A stretch of DNA of 64,000 nt from Pseudopithomyces maydicus (Eukaryota > Ascomycota > Dothideomycetes > Pleosporales > Didymosphaeriaceae), in contig JANTUC010000004.1 of the NCBI GenBank assembly GCA_026873275.1, positions 496,001-560,000 of the forward strand, written 5' to 3'. Positions 34,851 through 46,270 of this stretch are shown in pieces. Numbering within the stretch: position 1 is the first letter of the stretch; each line of letters starts with the position of its first letter. The translations under genes were made by a program, and so were the position numbers. Below the pieces are notes generated by a model that saw nothing but the letters and a program-made list of their open reading frames with translations, ran no database searches and had not been told where the DNA came from.

Positions 34851-35353
34851 ACGATGCGATGATAGGAAAAGAATGGACGGCGTAGTGGTTACACGAGAGG
34901 AAGCGTGACGGACAGACAGGTTTTCAACTGGCAAGGTATCGGATACTGCTCAGGCGTTTTTGAGCATCGCTCCCAGTGACCCATCCTCGATGAAAGAAAA
35001 GGATGTAAGGAGGGACGAAACTTCTCGGGGCTTCTGTGGCACAACAGGATAATATATCATGAACTGTCACGATTAAAACCAAGTGTCTGACTACACTTGC
35101 CTTTGCGCCACTGTTTTACTGCGTCGGATGAATGAAGATACAACTGTGTGCTACATTTGGAGCGCGTTCTGGGTTTCTCTGCTTGTACATTCCATGCCCA
35201 CACGTCTGCCCACACGCCTGCCCACATTAACGGCTTGCTTTGAAAGACATTGGTCCCAAGCGCAGTCTGAGCACCAGCCCATGGTATATTAACACTGCGA
35301 GTGTACTCATACTTCACTCGCCTGAGCACTACCACACAACCCGCCGTCCAGCA
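34851..35353. other. Intergenic between convergent genes, with short tandem repeat
   Basis: This is the 3' flank of eL37 and of the minus-strand coiled-coil gene. A 12-base unit (tgcccacacgyc) is repeated about 2.75 times at 35195-35227. Nothing else is seen. Confidence 0.6.
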
Positions 35354-36261
35354 TCAGGTCTCTAACATGTTGTTCAAGGCTTGCCCAGATGCTCTGAGCC
35401 ACCGACCCCTTTCCTCCAGCTCATCACCAATGCCACCGCCATCTTCTCTTCGCCGCCTAGCTTCCTTCGCTGCTGTCACTGTTCCATGCCTCTGTGTCTC
35501 CAGAGGTTTTAATTCGCGTTCCAATTTCTCTAATTCGCGCGTTCGGCTTGGTAGGGATGATTGTAGTTGCGAAAGTTGTGCATTTAGTGCGGCCAGGTCA
35601 GCTTCACGTTGCTCTAATAGACGAACTGTGTCCGGTAATGGTAGCGTAAGCTCAGGTTTTGTGGAAGGCGGCATCTGCTCTCGCCTGAGTGCTTCGATGC
35701 TTGCTTCGAGGCCTTCGATTTCTGCCGGCAACGATGCCAAACTCTGGGTTCTCAATTGCACACCCTCGTACCGCAGGGATAAATCCCGGCCTTTGGCTTC
35801 GAGTTGTTGGAGTGTGTCTGCGATCTCCGCTTTGTGTTCCTTCAAGGCCAGTTTCAAGGCGTTGATCTCTTTTTCCTTTGCATCGTTATCGACGGCTTCA
35901 ACAAGGCGCGGTGGATTGTCGGTTATGCCGCGCAGGAACTTTTCTTTTGTGACCTGCTCAACATAGCTGAAGCGGAGTTTGCCGAATAATTCCTGGGCAT
36001 GTTAGACTACTTGCGGGGTACTTTTCGGTGGGGCAGATCTACTTTGTAATGCAAGAGATCGGCTTGCAGAGCTGCAGGGTGCGTGTCGCCATTTTGTTCA
36101 CTGTCGTCTGAAACTGCAGAACTGCGCTTTTGCGCGGATTGAGAATGATCTTTGGGCGCAAGGGTTTCTGCGATAGAGAGAAGTTTGAGAGATTGCGACT
36201 GTTGCAGCTGCTCGAGTGCAACTGTAGCAGAAGGCGACTGCGTATCTCTTTGGTGTGCCAT
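35354..36261 (-). CDS. Coiled-coil protein, probable kinetochore protein Sos7-like
   Basis: Two exons, 36043-36261 and 35354-35992 (intron 50 bases, phase 0), encode 285 residues. After a Ser/Gln-rich N-terminus the splice joins LLHYK to ELFGKLRFSYVEQVTKEKFL, the most conserved part. The rest is a long coiled coil with heptad Leu/Glu spacing (LEQREADLAALNAQLSQLQ and TRELEKLERELKPLE). From memory the block after the splice fits the fungal Sos7 family, which supports the KNL1/Spc7 kinetochore scaffold. I cannot exclude another coiled-coil kinetochore subunit. It is divergent from the RS-rich gene, 317 bases apart. The gene model is firm, the name is tentative. Confidence 0.65.
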
Positions 36262-36578
36262 TGTGTCTTGGTTTAGATATGGAGAGGGTAGTGTTTGTTT
36301 GGGCGTGGGTTGGCGCGTGAACAGCCAGCCCCTCGCCTCGGGACTGACGCAGCCGCCTATCGATAGTAGAGCTACAATCAACCTGACTTGCTAGGTATTT
36401 ACCCTATTCTTCACCACCATACCTTTACAGGATGCGCATCACGGTGTCAACATAGAAGATTTTAGCGCAATCTCCCCACCTCGTTGAAATATTTGTGTGC
36501 GACAGCTGTCTTGCAATGTCAAACGCCGAATGAGTGTCGGAACATTGCGCACCCATCATCCACCCTGACGTTGCCACC
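36262..36578. promoter_or_regulatory. Divergent promoter between the coiled-coil gene and the RS-rich gene
   Basis: The stretch of 317 bases between two start codons on opposite strands must hold both promoters. It has a CTATCGATAG palindrome near 36357-36366. No TATA box is obvious. Confidence 0.5.
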
Positions 36579-37891
36579 ATGGCCGCCAATAGCCCCAGCG
36601 ATGATGCGTACGTTGCGAGGTTGTTGAAACAAGATGCGCTAACCGCATCGAAGAAGTATGACTTCGTCGGCATGGATGCTTTCAAGAGGTGTGTGGAAGC
36701 CTCGGATGAGAATCCGAATCACACAAATACCACATAATGGTCGCCCTGTGGAATGCAGCTGACAAAATTCAGATCGAGACCAGAGGCTCCAAAGCCAAAC
36801 ACTAATTTCCTACGACACATAATCCGCCAGACCGATAGTCACAATGCGGCATTGCTGGCCAGAGAGGCCAAGGACTCGCGTGCACGGCTGCGAAAACTGG
36901 ATACAGCAAGGGACAATAGATATAGCCGGAACGTCGAGCGTCACTCCACTCCGCCATTGCTAGAACTGAGCACTGAAAAGGCTCGTGGTAAACGAAGAGC
37001 TCGGACGCGAACGTCCAGCGACTCAGAATCTGATTATAAAGATTACAGAAAATCGAGACGTGTGGATGCAGTACGAGATGCGAGATCCCACCGGGATGAA
37101 CGGCGGCGCGAGGACAGAGGGCGACACAGAGAATCTAGCACGAGCAAGACAAAAGATGGCAGGCAATACTCTGACCAAGGACGGGAACGAGGACATCGCT
37201 CTAGACGTACGACAGATGATGGTGATTCGCTGCGGTGCGCAAAGCGTATCAGTCACGAACACGGAAGAAGAAGGCGTACTTCGAGATCTCGGTCCCGCAG
37301 GCGCTCTCCGTCGCCTGCTTCCGACAGGTACTCCAGAACTGTCAGTCGACGTCACAGATCAAGGTCTCCTATACGGAGTCCCAGAAGCCCGTCCGGGCAG
37401 ATACGTGATGGAAAGAACCGACATAAAGTGCATTCTGAGCCTAGGCGCGTCCCGACATCCGAAGATGAGTCTGATCCGTTAGAAGCGCTCGTTGGACCTC
37501 TCCCACCGCAGAAGACTGCAGCCGTACGCTCACGGGGTCGGGGCACATATGGAAGCAGCTCGGGGGGATTGACGCGCGGTTTTCTTCTGGATACAATCCC
37601 GCATTGGACGTATACCACGGCGTAAACGGCGGCGATGGCGACGGTGACGAATGGAGCGATGCCGTCGAAGCCTTCCGCGATCGCCAAAGGTGGAAGCAGC
37701 AGGGCGCGGAGAGGCTGAAGGCGGCTGGCTTTAGCGAGGAGCAGGTGCAGAGGTGGGAGCGAGGTGACGAGAAGAACGAAGAGGATGTCCAATGGACTGC
37801 GCAAGGCAAGGCACGAGAGTGGGACCGAGGAAAAACAGTCGACGCAGACGGCGATGTGGGTTTCAAAGCAGCATGGACAGGCGAAAGGTGA
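36579..37891 (+). CDS. RS-rich nuclear protein, pre-mRNA-splicing factor 38B-like, one frameshift
   Basis: Exon 1 is 36579-36688 and exon 2 starts at 36773 (intron 84 bases, phase 2). The N-terminus ASKKYDFVGMDAFKRSRPEA, continued by PKPNTNFLRHIIRQTDSHNA, matches a fungal family usually annotated as splicing factor 38B. A long Arg/Ser/Asp/Glu-rich region follows, with RSRSRRRSPSP-type repeats, expected to be disordered and nuclear. After RSRGRGTYGSSSGG the frame slips at a run of six G (37562-37567). In that frame the protein stops at 37625 (320 residues). One base of offset away, the family C-terminus continues as IDARFSSGYNPALDVY, then AVEAFRDRQRWKQQGAERLK and VQWTAQGKAREWDRGKTVD, to 37891 (about 409 residues if in frame). 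A 35-base intron could restore frame but would delete the conserved RGRG motif. Confidence 0.75.
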
Positions 37892-38571
37892 TGGGTTTTC
37901 TGGTAGCATCGCATCCCTAGGTATACCAGTCGGATTCGTTTGTGCGTTTGATGTTTTCGCCGTGTGGGGTCCACTGCTAGCACGGCGGGTGGCTGGGTGG
38001 GCAAGAGAGACAGATCTAGTCGGGCCACCTCACGAAGCTACGCTGTGGCTCGCGTCCGGTGGATGTGTTCCGCTGTCCGCTGACCGCTTCTCTATGGGGC
38101 ACTCTGATGCTGGCGGTGAAGTTTGTGCTGCCAATCAGACGGGCTGCGTCCACGTCATGGTACCGTGTTGCTAGGCGACGGCGATTGGGCCTAAACAACG
38201 GGAGCACCGCAGCCTGCGGACCGCTGGCTAGCCTCCCAGCCCAGCCCCAACCTCCTGCACTTCGACGTGCGTCGCGTTTCTTCCGCGGCGCGCTCTCAAC
38301 ATCATTTACTACTGCAATTGTTCTCGAGGCACTCGCGCCTGCCTCTCCAACACATTTCGCCTGCCACCGGGCCTGCGACCTCTGATTGGGCCCGCACACC
38401 ACCTGCATCCGCCCCGCCCTACGCCTGTGGCCACCCACCGACTCCTCCGCACCAAGCCTGGAGTGAGTGCGAGCGTGCCGAGTACCAGGCACGTGGCGAC
38501 TGGTGCAGGCGACTCGGATATCAGGTAGAAGCCGACCAAGACTGCGCACTCCAGTGTTCGAATCGAGCAAC
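37892..38571. other. Intergenic, promoter of the cytochrome b561-type gene
   Basis: GC-rich 680 bases. Frames open on both strands (minus 38016-38573 is the longest) but show only Arg/Ala/Gly-rich composition without a domain. I take it as promoter and 5' UTR of the gene at 38572. Confidence 0.55.
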
Positions 38572-40964
38572 ATGTCTGGCCTGTCCGCCCCAGGAACCGG
38601 AGCCTACTCCTCCAACACCATGCATGTAGGCGATGGGACCTGGGACTCGCAGAGAAATACCTTTTTGCTCCCCAACTTGCAGGGCTTGAACCTTGCTACC
38701 ACACAATACAATGGTAACCTTTCCTCTTTCTTCCCCGCTCGCCTCGCCCGCGCTTGCTGACTGACGCGACAGGCATGGGCAATCGTTTTCGCAACATGAA
38801 CGGCTATCGAGGGCTCATCCAAGCCCACGGTGTTCTGGCAGCCCTGACTTTCCTGTTCGTTGTTCCTGCCGCCATATTCCTCGCTCGTTTTTATCACCGC
38901 AATCCGCGCATGGCCCTACGCTTTCACATATGGCTGCAGATAGCGACTGTCTTCTTGTCCACTGCTCTGTTCATACTCGGCTTCCAAGCTGTGGGCCTGG
39001 AACGATCTTTGACCAATCCCCACCATGGAATCGGCGTCGCACTCTACGCTGTGATCATAACACAAGCACTCGGAGGATGCATGATTCACAAGAGGGAGAA
39101 AGGAAAGGAGCGATACAAGATTCCTTTGACCCTGATGGTATGATATTTCACTCTCTCTCCACACATCTACTAACCATGTGTAGCTCCACCAGTGGCTTGG
39201 AAGACTGGTCGCGCTTTTGGGTATTGTACAGGTTGCTCTAGGGCTAACCCTATATGGCTCGCCCATGGTACTCTTCATACTCTATGCCATTTGGGTTTTT
39301 CTCCTGTTCTGTGCCTGGTTCGTACTTTCATATCTCAACCAGCCAGAGATGGGCTTCGATGATCGAGGTACATATATCACAGAGACGACCATGAGCAGCG
39401 GCCGCAGGAGTCACGGCGTTGGCGCACTAGCAACTGCCGGAGCGGCAGGTGCAGGTCTAGCTGCTCTGCGGAGAAGCTCTCGTAGTCGCAGTCGCCGGAG
39501 ACCGAGTGGAGGTAGGTCGGAGGTGCTTAGCTCCCACCCGGGATCGCGTCTTACGCAGTCGTATGCAGACGAAAAGTATACCGAGGTCGGCCAAAACAAG
39601 CACACCTGGCACGATCGTTTACTGGGTGCTGGCGCAACGGCAGGCGGTATATTTGCTTTCAAGTCTCTTTTCGGTCGTAAAAAGCGCGAACCAGCAGAAA
39701 CAGGAAGTGATGTCAGCTATGCTCGACCCATTGGTCCATCCGAGGTCACACAAACTGATCTGAGTCGGATCGAAGAAGGGAGAGCTCCCACTTCACCAGG
39801 ACGCGACCATTGGCGTCGTGTGGAAGAAAGAGAAGCTGCACAAGCCGCCGCTATGGGGGCGAGCCCCTTGCGACAAGGTCATCGGCCTACACGGAGTGCC
39901 ACTTCAATCGACTCATTCGACAGTCGGACAAGTTTCAATGACGAGCACGAGAGACCAAAGGATTCACACGGTTTGAGAGACGGGATAGCGGCCTTGGGGT
40001 TTGCTGGTTTTATCAAGCATCAGTGGAATAAGAGAAGGAATAAGAAAGAAGACGAGCACGTTGCAACACTGAGGGAACAGGATATGGAAGAAGAACGCAT
40101 AGCTCGAGCTAATAGCCAGCGACGGAGGTATGCGGATGATGCGCTTCCGCCAAGGAGGAATCGTCCTCCGTCAACTATCTTCTCGGAAAGCGATATCTCA
40201 GGAGCTACTCCTGCATTGTCACGCCCCGACATACTTCCGCCGAGAAGCGCAACAAATTTGACGCAAACAGAAACGGCTGCGGGTCCATCGGTAGTTCCAG
40301 CGCCTCTACCTGTAGAACAACACCATGGCGTCCTTTCCGATTCTGGATCCGAAGCGTATTTGTCCGCAGGTGGCGGTGCTCATCGGAGACGTCATACTGG
40401 AGGTGCCGGGACGAGCGATCTGTTGAGCAGCAGGAGGGATCCGAGTCAGCGTCGAGGCAGTCATGACGACAGTGTGAATTCCCCGCCGGTGTCTGTCAAG
40501 GTTAAAATGCACAACGATGGGCGTCATGTGACTCTACGACGACTCAACGAAGAGGAGGCTGCTGCGGAACGCGAAGCGCGAAAGAAAGACCGACAAAGGA
40601 GAAATCGGGACGGCAGCATGAGCTCGTTGAGCAACTTGGATAACGAGCGTTGGCGACGTACTGCCGCAAAGGAGGCTGCTCAAGCGAGCGAAATGTCACA
40701 GGCTCCTGCTCCGATACCGATGCCCGAGCCCGTGATTCCTCCTCCTCCTCCAGCTGGTCTACCCGCTGGCGGACAAGACTCGTTGCCCCCTCCCCTCCCA
40801 TCCCAGGAGCAGGCGGCAGTGTCTTAAGCAGCCCGCCTGGCACGCAAGTATACGGTACAGAGACGGATCTAAGTAACTACGACTCAAACCGAAGAAGGCG
40901 TCGAGCAGAGCGAGCCCAGGCAAAGCAAGCCCGGATGGGTGGAAGTCGAGTTGAATTTTCATGA
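38572..40964 (+). CDS. Cytochrome b561-type membrane protein with long cytosolic tail
   Basis: Exons 38572-38713, 38773-39137 and from 39184. The membrane part has several helices: GLIQAHGVLAALTFLFVVPA, LRFHIWLQIATVFLSTALFI, HHGIGVALYAVIITQALGG, LHQWLGRLVALLGIVQVALG and MVLFILYAIWVFLLF. Histidines on successive helices (in IQAHG, RFHIW, NPHHG and LHQWLG) could bind haem, as in the b561/ferric-reductase-like fold. Residues after about 220 form a basic, Ser/Arg-rich cytosolic tail. Read straight on, the frame stops at 40827 (716 residues). A 50-base intron with a weak donor (40757-40806) instead gives 745 residues ending at 40964. That ending includes DSNRRRRRAERAQAKQAR and GSRVEFS, a C-terminus I believe is conserved, so I prefer it. 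The alternative is a missing base in the C run at 40792-40795. Confidence 0.75.
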
Positions 40965-42644
40965 TGAGAAACACGATCGGTAAGCATAATGATCTCGGTA
41001 TTGAGTGCATTTCTAGGTGCGTGGGCGCATTTCATGTTTTGAATGTTTCGTGTAGATGAACAGCGTCCCTGTAAATGATGAAGTTTCTGATGTCTTTGAA
41101 TGCCAATGTACATGTATCTATCAATCTTTCGCGTGCGCCAATACAGGGGGGGGGGGGGGGGGTGAAGGACCGACTCGGACTCTCTCCGCGCCTCATTTTG
41201 TCTCCACGCCTCACTTTTATTGCGTCACATACCGTCCACGAGGATAGTCAAGCTCAAGCTAAGTCTCTAAGACGATTGAGCTGTAGTTTGGTCCTACTAC
41301 GGCTATACCATAGTAGACAATCATATTTGATTATGAGTGGATCTCCACTCCGGTCCTCTTCAGCTCCCTTATCCCTTGTACGCGGCACACTACCCAAGGC
41401 TTGGTTTAACGATTAATGCAGGCGGTGGCACTTGTCGCAGTAGAGCAGAAAGTATGGAGCTACTTCGTTGACCTTCTTCCTACCTTGCCGTCGTATGGTG
41501 ATCGTGTAAAAATCATGCAGATGGAGAAAAAAAGGGTCCCACCACCAACGCTCAGCTGCGTTGCTTCATTCGCGGGCCGAAAACAATTTGACCTGCGTTC
41601 TCCGGCATTCAAACGCGATCGTCTTCTTCGCGAGAGACCGACAAAGTGGCGAGTCCGTAAAAGGGCCTTCCGGTGCCTATAAACGTGGTCGCGCTGCTCA
41701 CTGATTTGGACATCTCGTTCTTCCGCATCTCTCACCACACCCAAAACACGCACTGACGCTCAGAAGTCGTCGACTTCTCCCACCGGGTCATCCCGTCCCG
41801 AGTAGTATTTTACTCCAGGCTCGCGATTTACGGACATGTGCGGATTCAGTAAAGATTCACTGCCCGAGCAGCCAAGTTTTGCGAGCTGCTGCCGAGCGCC
41901 AGAAGCTGAGGAAAGCTCTGCGATGACGACGAAAACGTGCGAGGACGAAAGACCCTGCCGTGGGCAATGACCACCGGATGTCGGCGCCATTGCTAGCGTA
42001 CACCGCAATTTCGACATGGTTTCCGCTGGTAGCACCGAGACGACCGTTTCGACTTGCGCAGCTGCGAGCACTTGCCCAACGGCAGACCTACCTCATCGGA
42101 TCTGTACCAGAGCACATACCTTCCTCATCTGCGGGCGATCGCTAGCAGTTCACTAGCTCACCGATGCTCGGATGATGGTCGGTTAGTACCCAGCCGTTCT
42201 GCTAGCCTCCCAGTGCTTTGGGGCGGACTACGTCGACGCCATCTCCATTGTTTAATTATCAGGTGCGGCGGTAATCCCACCGACGCTCACTCTTCGATAT
42301 GTGTAGCTGTGTGCTAGCCGTCCGCCTGGGTGGGTCCGCTAGATCGGCAGGGTTTCCTTGGATGTCCTTGTGAATTAGACGCAATGGACTTTTCTCCACG
42401 AAGTTTCATTGGTTTTCAAACCTTCTGCAGGGGCATGGCTACTAGCACTGGAAGCCAAGCCTCTTCGTTGACAGCTTAGCCCGTTGTGAGTGGGCGTTCT
42501 TTCCAGCAGAATGACACAAACGTCTTCTTCCGACCCCATGCGCAGCATGCTCCGAAATCTTTGCACTTTTCGAATCCGGGTGGATAATTATCTTTACTTC
42601 AGGAGGGGCTTGCTTCCCTGCTATCATTGTTTTCCCACCACATA
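40965..42644. other. Intergenic, about 1.7 kb, no convincing gene
   Basis: The stretch contains the 3' flank of the b561-type gene, a poly-G tract (listed separately) and the upstream region of the Zn2Cys6 gene. Short frames on both strands (plus 41416-41682, minus 41760-42071) lack domains and splice coherence. A run of A/T-rich and gtacgc-type sequence is all I see besides. Confidence 0.5.
41146..41162 (+). repeat. Poly-G tract of 17 bases
   Basis: This is an unbroken run of 17 G in the sequence as given, about 180 bases downstream of the b561-type stop codon. Its true length is likely to be uncertain in any assembly. Confidence 0.8.
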
Positions 42645-45084
42645 ATGTCGACGGCTACAACTTCTGCTCCTGTCAAAAGAGCCTGCGATAGGTATGTTTC
42701 CAGATCGCTCTTGACTTGGAGCACCATCACTCATTCTGTGCCTGCAGCTGTCACCGACGCAAAGTGAAATGCATTGGCGAAGGCACGAACCCCTGCAAGA
42801 ATTGCGTTTCAGCCGGCCTCGCATGCACATACAATGCCATTCCACAAAAGAAAGGACCCAAAGGGAGCCGGGCCAAAGTTCTCTCTGAGCTGCGTGAGAC
42901 CCAGCGGAACGCCCAGCTAGCAGCAGGTCTTTCTCATGAGCTTGGATTCGATGGCCGAGCTCTTCCCACCACCTTTGCGCGCACTCCCGGATTGCTCCCA
43001 CCAGGGCTCGTGGAGAGCTGCCTCGATTTTTTCTTCGACAACGTCTATGCTTCGCAACCCATCCTTCACCGGCAACGCGTCCAAGATACCGTCATGAGCA
43101 TCGAACACTCTACCGAGGCATATTGCATGATTGTTGCTTTGTGCGCATATGTTATGATCCAGGCAAACATGACCGCCTCACCCAATCTCCTCCCACGTCC
43201 CGAAATGGCGCAACTTTCAAATGTCGGCGTAGGCCACGTCCTGCTGGAAGAGGCGGTGCGAGTGCGTAAAGGCTTCGAGTACCTTGAAACGCCATCCCAC
43301 ATGTCTCTGCTCACATCCTGGTTTTTCTATGGATGTTTTTTTGGGCTGGGCAAGGACAACACGGCTTGGTCATACCTCAGAGAAGCCACTACTCAAGCGC
43401 ATCTGCTCGGCTTTCACGAGGAAGAAACGCACAAGAACGACCCTCTCGATATGTCTCGGAGGCGCGTCCTATATTGGCTTCTTTTGGTTGCAGAAAGGTA
43501 GCTCCTACTGCTACAACCAGTGACGATAGTTACAACAGGACTGACCTTGAGCAGAACACACGCGCTTCATAAGCATCGTCCAATCTCACTTTATCCTACC
43601 ATACACCCGCCATCTCTAGAAGAGACGCCGCTGGACAGACAGATCGGGTCTGGACTTGATTGTCTCTTAAATCTGTATAAGCCCGTCGACGATACGATAA
43701 TAAATATGTGGAATAAGGTTCAGACTCACGCAAGCCCCACGTGGATGGCACAATTGCAAAGTCAACTTACAGAGGCACTTCCAACGTATTTCGACTGCAC
43801 CGAGAGTCAGGCGGCAGATCTGCGCATCACTCAGCAGTGGCTACGAACCATGTTGTGGCAGTTGTGTGTGAGCCAGGGCCTGGTCAGCAGCATGGCAGCC
43901 GACAACACTTTAACATTCAAATACCCCATTGAGATCTCCCGCGATCTCTTGTCCATGACGCATCAATTCTCGCAGCACGCAATGGAGGTGCACGGCGTGG
44001 GTTTGGTAAGTTTGAGCAATTTTCCGCAACATCAGACGTTTTGCAGCCCAATTCCCCACTTCCATGAAGTGTGCTACCTTTTCCAGACTTGGGCCTAACA
44101 CGCGGATCCTGTTTCGCTTGTTGTTCCAGGGGCTTGTGACAAAGCCTAGGCCTTGACCCTGCGTATACCCTTGCACACCCTTCAGGTCGTGCGATATCCT
44201 TCCTGCCCAGGTTTTTTATTCAACATTGTCCGAGTTTCTTATGCTAACTTGAAGCACAGATCGAGAAACTGTTCGACATAGCCTGTTGCCTCACTGATGT
44301 TGTTGCTTGCATCCCATTTTCGCCCGACACGTTTGCGTTGGGACCTCGCGACTATGTTTCTCGCTTCCTCACGTTATTTTCCGCGCTTCGTGGCGGACAA
44401 ACTCGTTATCTTCCGCTACTCCTCGCCAAAGTTTCCGAGGTTCTACCTAGTCTTCCGCTTCCCCGGTCGCTTAATCTTCCTCAGAACATGCCCGCGTCAT
44501 CTATGGGCTCAACTCCTGGTTCTCTCGGAACAGTCGCATCCAATGTGACGGATGATCTAGGCCTAGCAACGGTTGCCTCACCCTCGTATCCTTCAACCGA
44601 GCTGATACGTCAGCTTGCAGCACAGACGGGTGCGCAGCTTCCATTTAACACCTCGCAACATTCACTACTGCAAGCGCCTTCTTCTAGGGTCGAAGATCTT
44701 TCTTTATATGATACGTCGGCAGCCCACAGCACCCATTCGTCTGGGTCAGCACCACCGAGCCAATCTGGAACGCCTGGCCCTTACGAATCCACACTTCATT
44801 CTCGTACTCAGCTATCCAATCAGGCACACAACCATGCACCGCCTCATGTTCAGCAGGCCCATCCTCAACATTCGCAACTGCAGGCCCACCAAATCGGAAT
44901 CAACTCTGCCGCATATGACCCGAGATTTACGGTACAAGGCTTTGACCCTTCCATGGTTTTCAAGCAAGACGATGGCGAGAGTACGGGTGGACATATTCCA
45001 GGTCCAGGTTCATTATACAACCAAGTTCCCAATCGAGAAGGTATGGACCAAGGAAGAGCGCATGGCGCTAGATACGGCGGCTGA
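42645..45084 (+). CDS. Zn2Cys6 fungal-specific transcription factor
   Basis: Exons 42645-42691, 42748-43497, 43555-44005 and 44260-45084 encode 690 residues. The first splice falls inside the zinc cluster. The spliced motif has all six metal-binding cysteines (C14, C17, C24, C32, C35, C42), with ACDSCHRRKVKC followed by NPCKNCVSAGLACTYN. A linker, PQKKGPKGSRAKVLSEL, comes next. The middle region has the fungal transcription-factor domain (LVESCLDFFFDNVYASQPIL, SWFFYGCFFGLGKDNTAWSY). The C-terminal part is rich in Ser, Gln and His and probably activating. It should bind DNA as a dimer; the style recalls sugar-utilisation regulators (MAL/SUC type), but the target is unknown. Intron 3 (44006-44259) is 254 bases, unusually long here. 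The last 20 residues are uncertain because an overlapping frame also reads plausibly to 45106. Confidence 0.85.
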
Positions 45085-46270
45085 GAACGAGGAATCCTAT
45101 ACGTGAAACAGCAATCCTTCGGGAGAGTTACAAGATTTACATTTACGGTCTATACGCTCATGCACTTCGGGAAAACCCGAAGTCATTCTCAGCCCTTAGA
45201 CCTCCTAGGACCCTGATATTAGTCAGGCGTGCCTCGCTGCTGCCATTCCAGCATGCGGATTACGTATGCCAAGGGTCGTGCTGCAGCACCATAGACCTCG
45301 TCGTGTGTCCATCTGCTTGCAAAACTGCCATTAAATCCATGGAGCAAGCTCGCCGGGAAAACGAAAATCCTTGCACACACGGAAACGATAAGGTAACATT
45401 TGTACTCGGAGGCTAGTAGTATCAGTAGATCATCGTTCTGTTGTTTTTCTCGTGCCATAGCCTGTGGAGTTTCAAATCAGTACCGGGTCCGATATAGTAG
45501 AAGAGGTAGTATAAGCGAAAAGAGCCTTAATCTCTACCTCTCCCAAACTTTCCGAGTGTACACCAGAAAAAAATTCGTCACTAACAAGAACTTCAAGGTC
45601 TCAGACCGTTGCTCGACTACTTGGCTCTTACTGCAAGACATGTCAACAGAACTAGACTAATAGACATGGTATCTACGATATAGATGACCATATCGGATTT
45701 GACTAATCGTGCACAATGGAACATGACAGGAAACTAAAACTATAGTAGTATTTCAATGGTTTCGATTTGTTTCACTCATGGGCGCTTCACAGCACCAAGG
45801 AGTGAGAACCTGTTTTTTTAATTGGTTCGGGTCAATGCTACCATATAATCTATCTACGGGTGTGCCACGCATGCCTGTTTCCACTGCTGAGACGGTATAC
45901 TTGAACTTTTGACGTGACATTATGTAGCGTCTCTGCCACAACTTTCCCCAACGGCGTGCATGCAGTGGCATTTGAATCAAGCGCTTTCCAAAGCCTAATC
46001 GGACCACGGAAAAATCATCCCGAATAACCCTTGTGTTTCCAATGCAGCCTCACTAGCATAGGCCCAATCCTCCCGGATCACCCGGTTGGTGCATGAGCAA
46101 AATCGTTGTACGCTACGCTACGTATAGCGAGCGATACCAATAGTCTGTTCTGACTTGCTGGACCGTTTTTCCTTTGCAATTGCCTCCCGTGTCCAGAAAA
46201 AAATTGCTATCGGAAATGGATGTTCTCCGGGCAACCCTGACTTTGTATTTGGAATCCAGCGTGTATTGCG
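45085..46270. other. Intergenic between convergent genes, about 1.2 kb
   Basis: The stretch holds the 3' flanks of the Zn2Cys6 gene (+) and the orphan gene (-). One small ATG-started minus frame (45219-45458) is listed separately; otherwise the sequence is AT-rich and without coding signal. Confidence 0.5.
45219..45458 (-). other. Small open frame, 79 codons, doubtful gene
   Basis: An ATG-started frame reads MAREKQQNDDLLILLASEYK and later SRWTHDEVYGAAARPLAYVI, ending in MLEWQQRGTPD. The composition looks protein-like and could be a last exon or a short hypothetical gene. I know no family for it and see no upstream exon with matching phase. Confidence 0.25.

Noticed and set aside
37501..37566. 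A 35-base intron restoring frame in the RS-rich gene
   Set aside because: It is shorter than any intron in the window and would remove the RGRG motif that I believe is conserved. A homopolymer indel is simpler.
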